This document shows positions 53,082 to 62,515 of a stretch of DNA of 64,000 nt, in pieces (the first letter of the stretch is position 1; every line of letters starts with the position of its first letter). The notes beneath the pieces were generated by a model. It saw nothing but the letters and a program-made list of their open reading frames with translations, was not told where the DNA came from and did no database searches. The position numbers and the translations under genes were made by a program. This DNA is from an uncultured Acidimicrobiales bacterium. GTDB lineage: Bacteria > Actinomycetota > Acidimicrobiia > Acidimicrobiales > SZUA-35. The DNA is taken from contig CALAJV010000017.1 in NCBI GenBank assembly GCA_937922805.1, forward strand, positions 62,001-126,000. Reading direction: 5' to 3'.

Positions 53082-55075
53082 CCGCGAGGTCACGGCGGCA
53101 ACAAACTCACTTCCACCACTATCTTCGGAGCATTTCATGGGCTGCGGTCTGCATCATCGCACCCGTTTTTGCCATTTTCGCTCTTACCTTGCCGGTTGAG
53201 GCCACCGGTCCATCCACTAACGGTCGGTTCGTCGACCCAGGCGAGCTACTACAGATCATGAATCAAACCTCCTTCGTGGCAGCCGACGGCATGTTAACGA
53301 TCGATATTGGAATTGCGCTCGATGATTTGGCAGCCACGCCCCTACAAGACACGGCGTCGACTGAAGGCGACACTGGCCTGCAACCAGCGTCGCCTCTAGA
53401 TCGATTCACCATCGACGTGACTGTATTTGGCCGGATAAGTGATGAGGCTGATGTGGAGCAGCCACCGACTCGGCCGCTCAATCGAGTTGACCCCATTCCG
53501 CTTTCGACACTGCCGACCATCGTTGATGGAATCGGTCGCGAACTCTACCGAGTTGAGCTACCGGTAAGGTCCGGTGAGCCGTTCGATGGACGGGAGCGAG
53601 TGCTCATTCCAGAGCCAGGGGTGTACCCAATCACCGTTGAACTTCACGACAGCAATGGACTTCTTGCGACCCGCCGTACTCATTTCATTCGGCTAGCTCA
53701 AGAAACAAGTGGTGAAGCAACGGTCGCTCCGATACCGGTGGCTGTGTTGCTCCCGGTTACCGCCGCCGACGGCTTGACCCTAGAAGATGCTATCCAATTG
53801 CTTACCGCTCATCCGAATCACCCGATGACGGTTTCTTTGCAAGAGGGAACTCAAAGCCAGCTGCGGTCAGATCCCGAGCTAGCCACTCGCTTCCAGGCGG
53901 CGGTAGGACAACGACAAGTGATTGCGAGCTCGTTCCTTGATCTTGATCCTTCTGCTCTGGCTGAGATTGGCCAAGAACCGATTTACGGCAACGCTGTTAC
54001 GACCGGGCGACAAGGGTATGAGGCATCAGGAATCGTGATCAGTCCGGCGATGACAGAGATCAACACCCCGCTAACCGAACAAGGGGTTCGGGCCTTGCAG
54101 TCAGTTGGGGTACAAACGGTGATCACAAAACAACCGGGTGGCAACGGATACTTCACTGTTGACAATAAAAGGCTGCACGTGATCTCGATCGATGAGGATC
54201 CGAGTTCGACATTTTCCACCGAAGACAGCGGACCCGTCGTGGCTACTCAAGTGTTAGCCAAACTCGTGTTGCGGGGTGAAACGAACCGGGCCGCTGTCGT
54301 GCTCGGCGGGCCATCGCTAGGCGAACGGCCTGTGCCCGCTATCAACGCGTTCTTGGTTGCCCTTTCTCAGCCTGGTGCCCCTCAGCCGATCGCGGTGGCC
54401 GACATCGAACAAGACATTGCCCTCCAGGTTGCCGAGCGGCCATCGCAAGATCTGGGGCCAGTCTCAGCCTTGCTATTTGGCATTCAAAACAGCATCGCCA
54501 CCTATGAAAGTTCGTACCGAGCCGGGGGAACTCCACCCCAACAGTTCCGAAACCGAATGCTGGCTAGCCTTAGCCGAACCCGAAATCAACAAGAACGCAA
54601 GGCCGCGCTTGACCTCCTCGCTCAACAGATCGACGAAGAGCTAAACGTTATTAGCCTTCCAGCAAGCCAACCGGTCAACTTGGCGGCCCGATCAGCCCCT
54701 ATCCCTCTTGTCGTTGAAAGCAACGCCAAAGGACCGAGGTTGGTCATGGTGAAGTTTGTGAGCGACAAAGTTTCGGTCTCGCTGAACGAACAAGTGATTC
54801 TGGTTGAGCCGGGTACGAGCTCAGTTGATGTTGAAGTCGAAGCTCGATCTCTTGGCGTCAGCCCACTTGAGGTTTCGATCTGGACTCCCGATGGCAAAGA
54901 GCAGCTCGCTCTGACAACCTTCCAGGTTCGTTCAACGGCGGTTCCTGGTGTTGGCCTGCTTCTTTCGGCTATCGGTATCGTGATGCTCTGTTCGTGGTGG
55001 TGGGTTGACAATCGCCGCCGCTCCAACGAACGCATTCATGCCAAAGCAGCATCCATCGCCCTCAGCATGGAGTAA
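53078..55075 (+). CDS. DUF6049-like secreted or membrane-anchored envelope protein
   Basis: About 665 residues. GTG 53078 overlaps the GNAT stop as GTGA; ATG 53063 is an alternative. A signal segment (AVCIIAPVFAIFALTLPVEA) is followed by an approximately 600-residue exterior of beta-rich modules and an alpha/beta part with VAVLLPVTAADGLTLEDAIQ, and a C-terminal anchor (VGLLLSAIGIVMLCSWWWV) with a basic tail. The architecture and cluster position match the DUF6049 proteins encoded before mviN/murJ in actinobacteria (Rv3909 in M. tuberculosis, from memory). Function unknown. Confidence 0.8.
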   Translation: MTARSRRQQTHFHHYLRSISWAAVCIIAPVFAIFALTLPVEATGPSTNGRFVDPGELLQIMNQTSFVAADGMLTIDIGIALDDLAATPLQDTASTEGDTGLQPASPLDRFTIDVTVFGRISDEADVEQPPTRPLNRVDPIPLSTLPTIVDGIGRELYRVELPVRSGEPFDGRERVLIPEPGVYPITVELHDSNGLLATRRTHFIRLAQETSGEATVAPIPVAVLLPVTAADGLTLEDAIQLLTAHPNHPMTVSLQEGTQSQLRSDPELATRFQAAVGQRQVIASSFLDLDPSALAEIGQEPIYGNAVTTGRQGYEASGIVISPAMTEINTPLTEQGVRALQSVGVQTVITKQPGGNGYFTVDNKRLHVISIDEDPSSTFSTEDSGPVVATQVLAKLVLRGETNRAAVVLGGPSLGERPVPAINAFLVALSQPGAPQPIAVADIEQDIALQVAERPSQDLGPVSALLFGIQNSIATYESSYRAGGTPPQQFRNRMLASLSRTRNQQERKAALDLLAQQIDEELNVISLPASQPVNLAARSAPIPLVVESNAKGPRLVMVKFVSDKVSVSLNEQVILVEPGTSSVDVEVEARSLGVSPLEVSIWTPDGKEQLALTTFQVRSTAVPGVGLLLSAIGIVMLCSWWWVDNRRRSNERIHAKAASIALSME

Positions 55076-55176
55076 AACGAAACCAGTGTAGCGAGCAAAC
55101 GAAACCGCTCATCGAAGCGTCAGCTCTATCCTTGGTGAATGACTAGCGACTGCGTATCTGATAAGGCGGCTATCCG

Positions 55177-56331
55177 ATGGGCTTAGCCACACCGATGACC
55201 TCTGCCCTCGGTATCGAAGCGCCAATTCTCCAGTCCGGCATGGGCGGGGTTGCCGGACCAGAACTGGTAGCCGCAGTTTCCAACGCCGGCGGATTAGGAG
55301 TTTTGGCTGCCCTTCGGCTCGAACCAGACCAGGTGCGAGCCGCCATTAAGAAGGTACGAACGCTCACTAACAAACCGTTCGGTGTGAATATTTGGCTCCA
55401 TGACGATGTTAGAACTCCTCCGAATCCAACGTCGATTTCTAATGATCGGCTTCGAGCGGTTCAGGACGTTCTCAACGAATACCGTCCCCGATTGGACTTA
55501 GAACCAACGCTTACTTTGCCTGACCCAGGCCCCGATCTAGTGAACGCCGCCATTGAGGTGATGATCGAAGAACAAGTCCCCGTATTCTCGGCCGCAATCG
55601 GCACGCCAGAGCCGCGTCTAGTCGAACGGTTTCATTCTGTCGGAACGAAAGTAGTGAGCATGGTTGCGACCGTCGCAGACGGATTGGACGCTTCCGATCA
55701 CGGCGTCGACGTCGTTGTTGCTCAGGGAAGTGAAGCTGGGGGTCATCGTAGTTACGGTTCGAAACGATCCAAGTCCGATGCGGTTGGTACAAGCACGTTT
55801 GTGTTGATACCAGAACTTCGAGATGCGATATCGCTGCCATTGGCCGCAGCCGGAGGAATCGTTGATGGGCGAGGTTTGGCCTCAATGCTGGTTCTAGGGG
55901 CAGACGGCGTGCTGCTTGGGACACGATTTGTTGCCACTACAGAGTCAATGGCCTCCGATATTTGGAAACAACGACTTGTTGCCGGTGAACGTCGAACAAC
56001 CTTGACCGATGGGTTCACTGGCCAATGGGCCCGGATTCTCGATTCCGAGTTCGCCGACCGGTGGGAAACGTCGCAGGTCGAGGCGCTACCTGGTCTATTG
56101 CAAGCAACCGCAGGCAAAGACCTTTTCTCAGCTGCTAAAGCCGTTGGCGACGATCAGTTGCAACCGCTCTACGCCGGAGCAGGAGTTTCTGGGTTATCAA
56201 GCATCGTTGGGGCTGGGGACGTGATAAACGACATGGTAGCTGAAGCTCATGAAGCGCTCGAAAGCGTTCAATCCCGATTGGACCCAACCCGTGACCCCCG
56301 ATCGGGCGACAATTCACCCGCCAACCAGTAA
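55177..56331 (+). CDS. Nitronate monooxygenase family flavoprotein
   Basis: A 384-residue TIM-barrel FMN enzyme. The start APILQSGMGGVAGPELVAAV and SNAGGLGVLAA are typical, the catalytic His region is VVVAQGSEAGGHRS, and the FMN phosphate site reads LAAAGGIVDGRGLASMLVLG then GADGVLLGTRF. Members oxidise alkyl nitronates or act as enoyl reductases. It occupies the place between the DUF6049-like gene and the sigM-like cluster where murJ is expected. Confidence 0.92.
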   Translation: MGLATPMTSALGIEAPILQSGMGGVAGPELVAAVSNAGGLGVLAALRLEPDQVRAAIKKVRTLTNKPFGVNIWLHDDVRTPPNPTSISNDRLRAVQDVLNEYRPRLDLEPTLTLPDPGPDLVNAAIEVMIEEQVPVFSAAIGTPEPRLVERFHSVGTKVVSMVATVADGLDASDHGVDVVVAQGSEAGGHRSYGSKRSKSDAVGTSTFVLIPELRDAISLPLAAAGGIVDGRGLASMLVLGADGVLLGTRFVATTESMASDIWKQRLVAGERRTTLTDGFTGQWARILDSEFADRWETSQVEALPGLLQATAGKDLFSAAKAVGDDQLQPLYAGAGVSGLSSIVGAGDVINDMVAEAHEALESVQSRLDPTRDPRSGDNSPANQ

Positions 56332-56402
56332 TTAGTTTGGGGTGCAACACGGCACAATTTGTGCGTTCTGGTCTTACAAATTGGTGTTTACTACGAAGTG
56401 AA

Positions 56403-56431
56403 ATGACCGATCCCCAGAAGCCGGGTAGCGT
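56403..56431 (+). promoter_or_regulatory. Candidate leaderless promoter for the second receptor kinase
   Basis: ATGACC (56403-56408) as -35 and TAGCGT (56426-56431) as -10 are 17 bases apart, and GTG 56438 follows the -10 by six bases, so the transcript would start at the start codon. No Shine-Dalgarno sequence is present. Confidence 0.5.
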
Positions 56432-56437
56432 GTAGTT

Positions 56438-58261
56438 GTGAATGGGAGGACGGATCCTCCGACTCCCCCTGAGTCGGCCGCAATAACACAACGTGCTTCC
56501 GCCGCGCCCCAAGAGGCTCGCCAAGTCGCCAGCGGCATTATTCTCAAGAATCGATACCAAATAGACGCTGCTATAGCGTCAGGCGGTATGGCTCAAGTTT
56601 GGCGTGGGGTCGACCAAATTTTGAACCGCCCAGTAGCCCTGAAAATTCTCCACCCTCATTTGGCCACCGATCAAGCGTTCCTCACTCGATTCCGACGAGA
56701 AGCGGTGGCCTCGGCTCGTCTGGCCCATTCCAGCATTGTTGCCGTCTATGACACTGTTAGCGAAGACGGTATCGAAGCCATCGTGATGGAACTGATAGAC
56801 GGCACGACCTTGCGGGCAGTGCTCGACAGCGCCCAACAGCTTCAGCCGGGTGAGGTAGTTGAAATCGGCGCCTCGATTGCGGACGCGCTCGATACCGCTC
56901 ATCGAGCTGGCGTGGTTCATCGTGACATTAAGCCAGCCAACATCATGGTCAGCAAAGAGCGTCGTGTTGTGGTCACTGACTTTGGTATCGCCAAAGCCAG
57001 TAAAGATCAAGACTTAACCCACACCGGCACGCTGCTTGGAACCGCCAAGTATCTGGCGCCCGAACAGGTGGCTGGTGAACCGGTTGACCCCCGAGCCGAC
57101 CTCTACTCGCTTGGCGTCGTCTTGTTTGAATCAATCACCGGCAAGCCTCCATTCAAGGCTGAAACCGATGCTGCGACTGCTCTGGCTCGGCTGCAAGGAG
57201 ATGCCCCGGTTTGTAAAGAGCTGCGACCAGACACACCGGATGACTTGAACGCCATCATCGCCCGCGCCATGGCCCGTCAACCCGATGACCGGTTTGATCG
57301 AGCTAGTTCGATGAGAACAGCGCTATTGGCTGCCAACCTTTCCGTTGTCACTCCAATGAGTCAGTCAAGTTCTGACAACCGCCAACCTCAGCAGCCGCCG
57401 CTAAACCTAGGGCGTCCGAATCAGGCGGTGCCACCCGATGCTGGCCAAACAGCATCCTGGAATCCGCCTAACCAACAGCAGGCGCCACCAAGCCAGCCGC
57501 CTCCGGTTGGTAGCGGTACCGCGGTCATGCCGATGGAGCGGCGCCAACCAGGTGCAGCTCCGTCTCCTGACCCTAAACAAGCGAAGCGAAAGCCGGCTGC
57601 TCGATCCCGTAAGCGATCTAGTCCGCCACCAAAACCTCCCGAGAAGCCGACGGCCAGCAATCGGCCGATGCGTTGGGCTGCACTGGCGCTAATCTTCGGC
57701 GGACTAGTAGTAGGGGGCTTATTGTTGCTCTCGGTCATCGGCGAAACAGGCGATCTCACACCAGACGCTGGCGACTTTACCGGTCGCGGCGACGTGACTA
57801 TCGAAGATGCGGTTCCGTTCGATCCATTCGATCGTGGTGGTAGTCACACCGAGCGGAACCAGTTAGCACCACTTGCGTTCGATAAAGATCTCGAAACTGT
57901 TTGGCAAACCGAAACCTATTTACGCAACGAACTTGGTGGCTTAAAGGATGGCGTAGGCCTGGTTCTCTTTCTTGATGAGTCATCCGAAATCGATGAAGTT
58001 GAAATCTCAACTAGTAGTACGGGTTGGAGTCTTGAGGTTTACGTCGGCGACGACATCGGACCCAATTCCAATGACTTCGATATCACCGGATTGGGCTCCC
58101 CAGCTGGATCAATCGAAAACACAGAAGGAACGCAGACCATCGATCTCGATAGTCAAACCGGCACCCAAATCCTCCTCTGGATTACTGAAACCGGCACCAC
58201 CGCCGATCCCGACCGGGGCGAAGTGCATCGGTTTGTGCTTAACGAGGTTGCAGTCAGCTAA
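56438..58261 (+). CDS. Receptor-type Ser/Thr protein kinase with MviN-tail-like external domain
   Basis: A 607-residue protein. The kinase domain (about residues 38-300) has all catalytic motifs: SGGMAQVWRG, VALKILHPHL (ATP-anchoring Lys), VVHRDIKPANIMV and VTDFGIAKAS. A Pro/Gln-rich linker follows, then a transmembrane helix (ALALIFGGLVVGGLLLLSVI, about 412-432). The external domain (about 450-607), with APLAFDKDLETVWQTETYLR and VGLVLFLDESSEIDEVEIST, is discoidin-like and resembles the extracellular tail of mycobacterial MviN (memory-based). In mycobacteria that tail is fused to MurJ and a pseudokinase; here the kinase looks active and MurJ is missing. Confidence 0.9.
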   Translation: MNGRTDPPTPPESAAITQRASAAPQEARQVASGIILKNRYQIDAAIASGGMAQVWRGVDQILNRPVALKILHPHLATDQAFLTRFRREAVASARLAHSSIVAVYDTVSEDGIEAIVMELIDGTTLRAVLDSAQQLQPGEVVEIGASIADALDTAHRAGVVHRDIKPANIMVSKERRVVVTDFGIAKASKDQDLTHTGTLLGTAKYLAPEQVAGEPVDPRADLYSLGVVLFESITGKPPFKAETDAATALARLQGDAPVCKELRPDTPDDLNAIIARAMARQPDDRFDRASSMRTALLAANLSVVTPMSQSSSDNRQPQQPPLNLGRPNQAVPPDAGQTASWNPPNQQQAPPSQPPPVGSGTAVMPMERRQPGAAPSPDPKQAKRKPAARSRKRSSPPPKPPEKPTASNRPMRWAALALIFGGLVVGGLLLLSVIGETGDLTPDAGDFTGRGDVTIEDAVPFDPFDRGGSHTERNQLAPLAFDKDLETVWQTETYLRNELGGLKDGVGLVLFLDESSEIDEVEISTSSTGWSLEVYVGDDIGPNSNDFDITGLGSPAGSIENTEGTQTIDLDSQTGTQILLWITETGTTADPDRGEVHRFVLNEVAVS

Positions 58262-58302
58262 CGTGGTCCCACCGATGCAAGTGGAGCGGCTAGGATCCTT
58301 GG

Positions 58303-58839
58303 ATCGAAGCGTCGGATGAACAGCTCGTAACCCGAGCCCAGCACGGTGACAAAGGCTCAGTAGACGAGCTCCTACGACGCCACTACGACCGCATCTACGC
58401 CGTTTGTCGACGGGTTGCCGGTAACGACGCCGACGCAGCCGACGGTTGCCAAGAAGCCCTAATGGCGATCGTTCGAGGGCTACCAAAGTTTGACGGTCGC
58501 TCTACGTTCAAGACCTGGAGCTACCGGGTAGCGACCAACGCCTGTCTCGACGAGGTTCGCCGCCGATCACGTCGCCCATTGTCAGTGGCCGAGTTTGCCG
58601 ACGAAGCGTCGTCTGAACAATCGGTCGGAGACGCTCTCGGCGTCAGAATGGAGATCGATCACGCACTTGAACAGATCCCTGAGGAATTTCGCCTACCCGT
58701 TCTACTTCGAGATGTTGGTGGACTGGACTACGCAGAAATCGCTGAAACCCTAGCAATTCCGCCAGGAACGGTGCGATCTCGCATCGCTCGAGGCCGAAAA
58801 CACTTATCTGACATTCTCGGGAACCAGAGCGTGTCATGA
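58303..58839 (+). CDS. SigM-like ECF sigma factor lacking a canonical start codon
   Basis: The conserved frame covers a full ECF factor of about 178 residues: region 2.1-2.2 (QLVTRAQHGDKGSVDELLRR, HYDRIYAVCRRVAGNDADAA), region 2.4 (STFKTWSYRVATNACLDEVR) and region 4 (LDYAEIAETLAIPPGTVRSR). It is open from 58294, just after an in-frame TAG, and contains no ATG, GTG, TTG or CTG until ATG 58462, which is after region 2.2. ATC 58303 lies seven bases after TAGGA and is the tentative start. An overlapping +1 frame from ATG 58275 could supply the start through a frameshift or one-base sequence error. The anti-sigma gene follows. Confidence 0.8.
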   Translation: MEASDEQLVTRAQHGDKGSVDELLRRHYDRIYAVCRRVAGNDADAADGCQEALMAIVRGLPKFDGRSTFKTWSYRVATNACLDEVRRRSRRPLSVAEFADEASSEQSVGDALGVRMEIDHALEQIPEEFRLPVLLRDVGGLDYAEIAETLAIPPGTVRSRIARGRKHLSDILGNQSVS

Positions 58840-58929
58840 GAACGTCAAACTACGTAGAACCCCGTTTACCATCACCTGTCACAACCCATCAGACATCCCC
58901 TCAATAACAAGCAATAAAGAACGTTGCCA

Positions 58930-59976
58930 ATGACCGAAGAAGAACGAGACCAACTAGCGTCTGTCTACCTAGACGGAGAAGCCACCTCGCAAGAGGTTGC
59001 CTTGGTTGAGCGCGATTCAGATCTTCAGCTTCGAGTTCAAAAACTTCAATCCGTTTCTGCTCGTCTCGGCTCCTCAATTTCGATCTCGCCTTCGCTCAAA
59101 GAACAGCACCTGGCGGCCGCGTTAGCTCAGTTCGATCCAGCCCAATCACTCGGTGATGTCGGCACTACCGCTGACAGTTTTGGTCCCGCCACCTCCACTG
59201 AACCCGAAAACTCGGAAGTGGCCGCGACTGAGGGTGAGGACAACATCATCGATTTGGCCAGCAGGCGCTTTGAGTCGGCGCCAACGCTTAGCGATGAACC
59301 GATGACAACGGTCAAATCTCGGTCAATGCCGCAGTGGCTGTCGGCAGCGGCCGTCACCCTGTGCGTACTTGGTGGTGGCGTGTGGCTCGCATCTCAAATG
59401 GGTTCATCGTCCGATGAAACCAGTTTTGAAAGCGCCGGAGCGGCCGCCGATTTCGACGAAGCTGCTGATTCCGAAGCGATGACGGCAACCGACGACGCCA
59501 TGGAAGAAAGCAGCGCCAAGAGCGTTGAAGAATCCGTCGAAGAGAGCGGCATGGCCGATAGTGCGGCGGCGGAGCGATCGACAACCACGATTGCCGATCG
59601 AGCGCCAGAAGACAGCGAGGAAACAAGCGACGCAACAGAAGTTGAGCCAGGGGAAGATGCGGCAGCAGATGAAGATCTTGGTGAATCCCTGACCGACGCC
59701 GAGGTAGCCGGCAATGGCGGATTCTTTCCTAACGAACCGGTTGCGTCATTCGGTGAAACCCCAAACACAGCCGACCTGGTAGAAGCTCCACCAGCACCAC
59801 CAAGAGTCGATCTTGAGCAGTCGCAATGCGTGAACGAGATTAACCGACCGGTACAGGTTATTGGCTACTTACCTATCGAAGTCAGTGGTCAACCAGCTGA
59901 GTTCTTTATCTTCATTGACGAAGCAGGAAACGAAGATGGCATTGTGCTCGATGCCGACTGCCAACCGCTAACCTAG
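58930..59976 (+). CDS. Membrane anti-sigma factor
   Basis: About 348 residues from ATG 58930. The N-terminal part (QLASVYLDGEATSQEVALVE) is the cytoplasmic anti-sigma helix bundle without the zinc HxxxCxxC motif. One transmembrane helix (WLSAAAVTLCVLGGGVWLAS, about residues 138-157) follows, then an external acidic Glu/Ser/Ala-rich stalk of about 100 residues and a small C-terminal domain with two Cys. It follows the sigma gene by 90 bases and matches the sigM-rsmA arrangement. Confidence 0.85.
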   Translation: MTEEERDQLASVYLDGEATSQEVALVERDSDLQLRVQKLQSVSARLGSSISISPSLKEQHLAAALAQFDPAQSLGDVGTTADSFGPATSTEPENSEVAATEGEDNIIDLASRRFESAPTLSDEPMTTVKSRSMPQWLSAAAVTLCVLGGGVWLASQMGSSSDETSFESAGAAADFDEAADSEAMTATDDAMEESSAKSVEESVEESGMADSAAAERSTTTIADRAPEDSEETSDATEVEPGEDAAADEDLGESLTDAEVAGNGGFFPNEPVASFGETPNTADLVEAPPAPPRVDLEQSQCVNEINRPVQVIGYLPIEVSGQPAEFFIFIDEAGNEDGIVLDADCQPLT

Positions 59977-60111
59977 TTTGGCTCATTAGACCCAAACCGA
60001 GCTCGCATCTCCCCGGTTGGACTAGAACTCGAATCTATTCTCAGATGCCAGTGCGGTCGCGACCGCCAGTTCATGATGGCAACTTCGGTTCGAACATGGC
60101 ACAGTAGCCGT

Positions 60112-60990
60112 ATGGCAACGACTGCATTTATCGGATTAGGAACAATGGGTTACCCTATGGCGGGACATCTCGCAGCTGGAGGCCACGATGTGCGGGTGTA
60201 CAACCGCACGACTGAAACCGCGCAACGATGGTGTGAGCAATATGGTGGGACTCAGCACGCTACGCCAGCCGAGGCAGCCAGCGGAGCCGACTTTGTATTC
60301 ACCTGTGTCGGCGGAGATGATGATCTTCGAGCGGTGCTCACTGGCAGCACCGGCGCTCTAGGATCTTTAGCCGACGGCGCGATCATTGTCGACCACACGA
60401 CGGCGTCGGCTACCGTCGCCCGCGAGATGGACGCTCTTTGTCGCCAGTCTGGAGTCGGTTTCGTCGATGCTCCAATCTCAGGTGGGCAGGCTGGCGCTAA
60501 GAACGGCCAACTAAGTGTGATGTGCGGAGGCCAGCTCGGCCACTTTCAAAAGGCTGAGCCGGTAATTGACTGCTATGCCAAAGCAGTGACGCTGTTGGGT
60601 GGATCAGGTTCAGGTCAACTAACGAAAATGGTCAACCAAATTCTTTGCGCTGGCGCGATTCAGGGAGCCGCAGAAGCATTAGCCTTCGGCGAGCAAGCTG
60701 GACTCAACATGGATTTGGTTCTCTCGGCTGTTACTCAAGGGGCAGCTGGATCGTGGTATCTGTCAAACCGCGGTGAGACGATGGTTCGAGACGAGTTCGA
60801 TTTCGGATTCGCGGTCGACTGGATGGCTAAAGATCTCGGTCTGGTTCAAACTGAGGCTTCAGGGATTGGCGCTCCGACACCGTTGGCCGACATGACTGCC
60901 GCGTACCTGGCCGAGAGTCAGGAAGCTGGCGACAACCGAATGGATGCAACGTCGATCATTCGCCGGTATCGAGAAAAACGAACCAGCTAG
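60112..60990 (+). CDS. 3-hydroxyisobutyrate-dehydrogenase-like NAD(P) oxidoreductase
   Basis: A 292-residue beta-hydroxyacid dehydrogenase (ATG 60112; the upstream open codons lack family sequence). The N-terminal Rossmann motif is AFIGLGTMGYPMAGHLAAGG, the substrate loop DAPISGGQAGAKNGQLSVMC, and the catalytic Lys lies in GQLTKMVNQI. The C-terminal helical domain has YLSNRGETMV and DLGLVQTEA. It lies upstream of a flavin amine oxidase on the same strand. Confidence 0.94.
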   Translation: MATTAFIGLGTMGYPMAGHLAAGGHDVRVYNRTTETAQRWCEQYGGTQHATPAEAASGADFVFTCVGGDDDLRAVLTGSTGALGSLADGAIIVDHTTASATVAREMDALCRQSGVGFVDAPISGGQAGAKNGQLSVMCGGQLGHFQKAEPVIDCYAKAVTLLGGSGSGQLTKMVNQILCAGAIQGAAEALAFGEQAGLNMDLVLSAVTQGAAGSWYLSNRGETMVRDEFDFGFAVDWMAKDLGLVQTEASGIGAPTPLADMTAAYLAESQEAGDNRMDATSIIRRYREKRTS

Positions 60991-61072
60991 CTTAACTAGC
61001 TCGTGTCGGGCAGAATGTTGTTGGGCAATATCAGCCTTAGCAATTCACCAAACAAGTGAGGAATTAGAACTC

Positions 61073-62440
61073 GTGTCTTCGGCCAGCTCTGACTCGAATC
61101 GAGCCGATGAACAAGCGTACGACCTCGCGGTAATCGGACTTGGCCTGGTCGGTAGCGCGGCGCTTCGTCACGCTGCCTCTAGCGGCGCAAACGTTATCGG
61201 AATCGGTCCGGCTGAGCCTGAACAATGGCACGATCACACGGGACCATTTTCAAGCCACTTTGATTCGGGTCGTGTAACAAGACGCCTCGATGTTAAGCCG
61301 GAGTGGGCGCTACTGGCCGCTCGATCGATCGCTGAATACCGAAATATTGAACAGGCATCTGAACAACGTTTTTATGCTGAGTGTGGGTTTGTGTTCGCAC
61401 GTGACGATGCCAACGGTATTGGCAAGTTGACTGACGTTGCCGCCCAGTTGGAAGTTCCGCTTCTGGTTGGTCCTGCCGATGAGGCAACCGCAAAAGGACC
61501 ATGCCGACACTTCAACCTTCCGTCTCACTTTACTGTGTTGCGAGAGCCGAGCTCAGCCGGTTTCGTTGACCCCCGACGGATGGCAACGGCACAACGTACA
61601 GCAGCTCAGTTACTCGGCGCGACAGTTGACCGCAGTGAAGTGGTGGCGGTCTCTCCTCGCTACCTACCTTCCACCTCGACGAAAACTACCGCAAGCGGCA
61701 AGACACACGGCTACTCAATCTCGATGACCTCCGGAGAATCGGTGGTGGCAAACCGGGTGCTGTACGCCACCGGTGCGTACGGGACTGGCATACACGCCGG
61801 CCTTGAACCGCTCGCCCTTCGAGTTCGACCCGAAGCGGTCACCATCGCCGAAGTCGGTGCCAACCAAGTGGATGATCTGGCCGACATGCCATCAATTATC
61901 TACCTACTCGACCACGAAGAACTTGAAAGCGTCTACGTTGTACCAGCAACCCGGTACCCAAACGGGAAGACGTGCATCAAAATCGGTCCCCTGTTCAAAA
62001 CCCAGGGGATACTGGAAACGCGCGAGCAGATGACCCTCTGGATGCAGACCGGGAAACATACCGACCGGTCGGCCTCTTCAGATGAGCCGGTAGATTTCCA
62101 AACTCGCCAACACAACGTACTTAAACAAGCTTTGATTGAACTGTTACCCGACGTACGGTTCGTTTCATGGGAATCGAAACCGTGTCTGATTACCGAAACG
62201 GAAAGCCGTCTCCCTTTCGTTGACCACGTTGGTGACGGGGTTGTAGTTGCGGTTGGTGGCAACGGCCACGCAGCAAAAAGTTCTGATGCCATCGGAGCCT
62301 TAGCCGCTGGGCTAGTTCTCAACGGCAAGTGGACCGATAGCGATTTGGCCGCCGATTCCTTTCGGGCCCGGTTCGGCAACTTCGTCGCCCCGGCGTCGAC
62401 TTCGGCCATGAGCCGCCACATAGCGGATCCAAACCAATAG
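61073..62440 (+). CDS. FAD-dependent oxidoreductase, sarcosine oxidase / DAO family
   Basis: A 455-residue flavoenzyme (GTG 61073). The FAD-binding segment is DLAVIGLGLVGSAALRHAAS. The active-site part FDSGRVTRRLD resembles the monomeric sarcosine oxidase / N-methyltryptophan oxidase group. Near the C-terminus KPCLITETESRLPFVDHV holds a Cys at the position that binds FAD covalently in that group, and GGNGHAAKSSDAIGALAAGL closes the FAD site. It should oxidise a secondary amine or amino acid. Confidence 0.9.
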   Translation: MSSASSDSNRADEQAYDLAVIGLGLVGSAALRHAASSGANVIGIGPAEPEQWHDHTGPFSSHFDSGRVTRRLDVKPEWALLAARSIAEYRNIEQASEQRFYAECGFVFARDDANGIGKLTDVAAQLEVPLLVGPADEATAKGPCRHFNLPSHFTVLREPSSAGFVDPRRMATAQRTAAQLLGATVDRSEVVAVSPRYLPSTSTKTTASGKTHGYSISMTSGESVVANRVLYATGAYGTGIHAGLEPLALRVRPEAVTIAEVGANQVDDLADMPSIIYLLDHEELESVYVVPATRYPNGKTCIKIGPLFKTQGILETREQMTLWMQTGKHTDRSASSDEPVDFQTRQHNVLKQALIELLPDVRFVSWESKPCLITETESRLPFVDHVGDGVVVAVGGNGHAAKSSDAIGALAAGLVLNGKWTDSDLAADSFRARFGNFVAPASTSAMSRHIADPNQ

Positions 62441-62515
62441 GGCGATTTAGCAAACAGAACGATTGTTTCCGAACAGCGATTTACCCTCGGCCCGCATTTA
62501 GCGTAGTCTTTTGCT

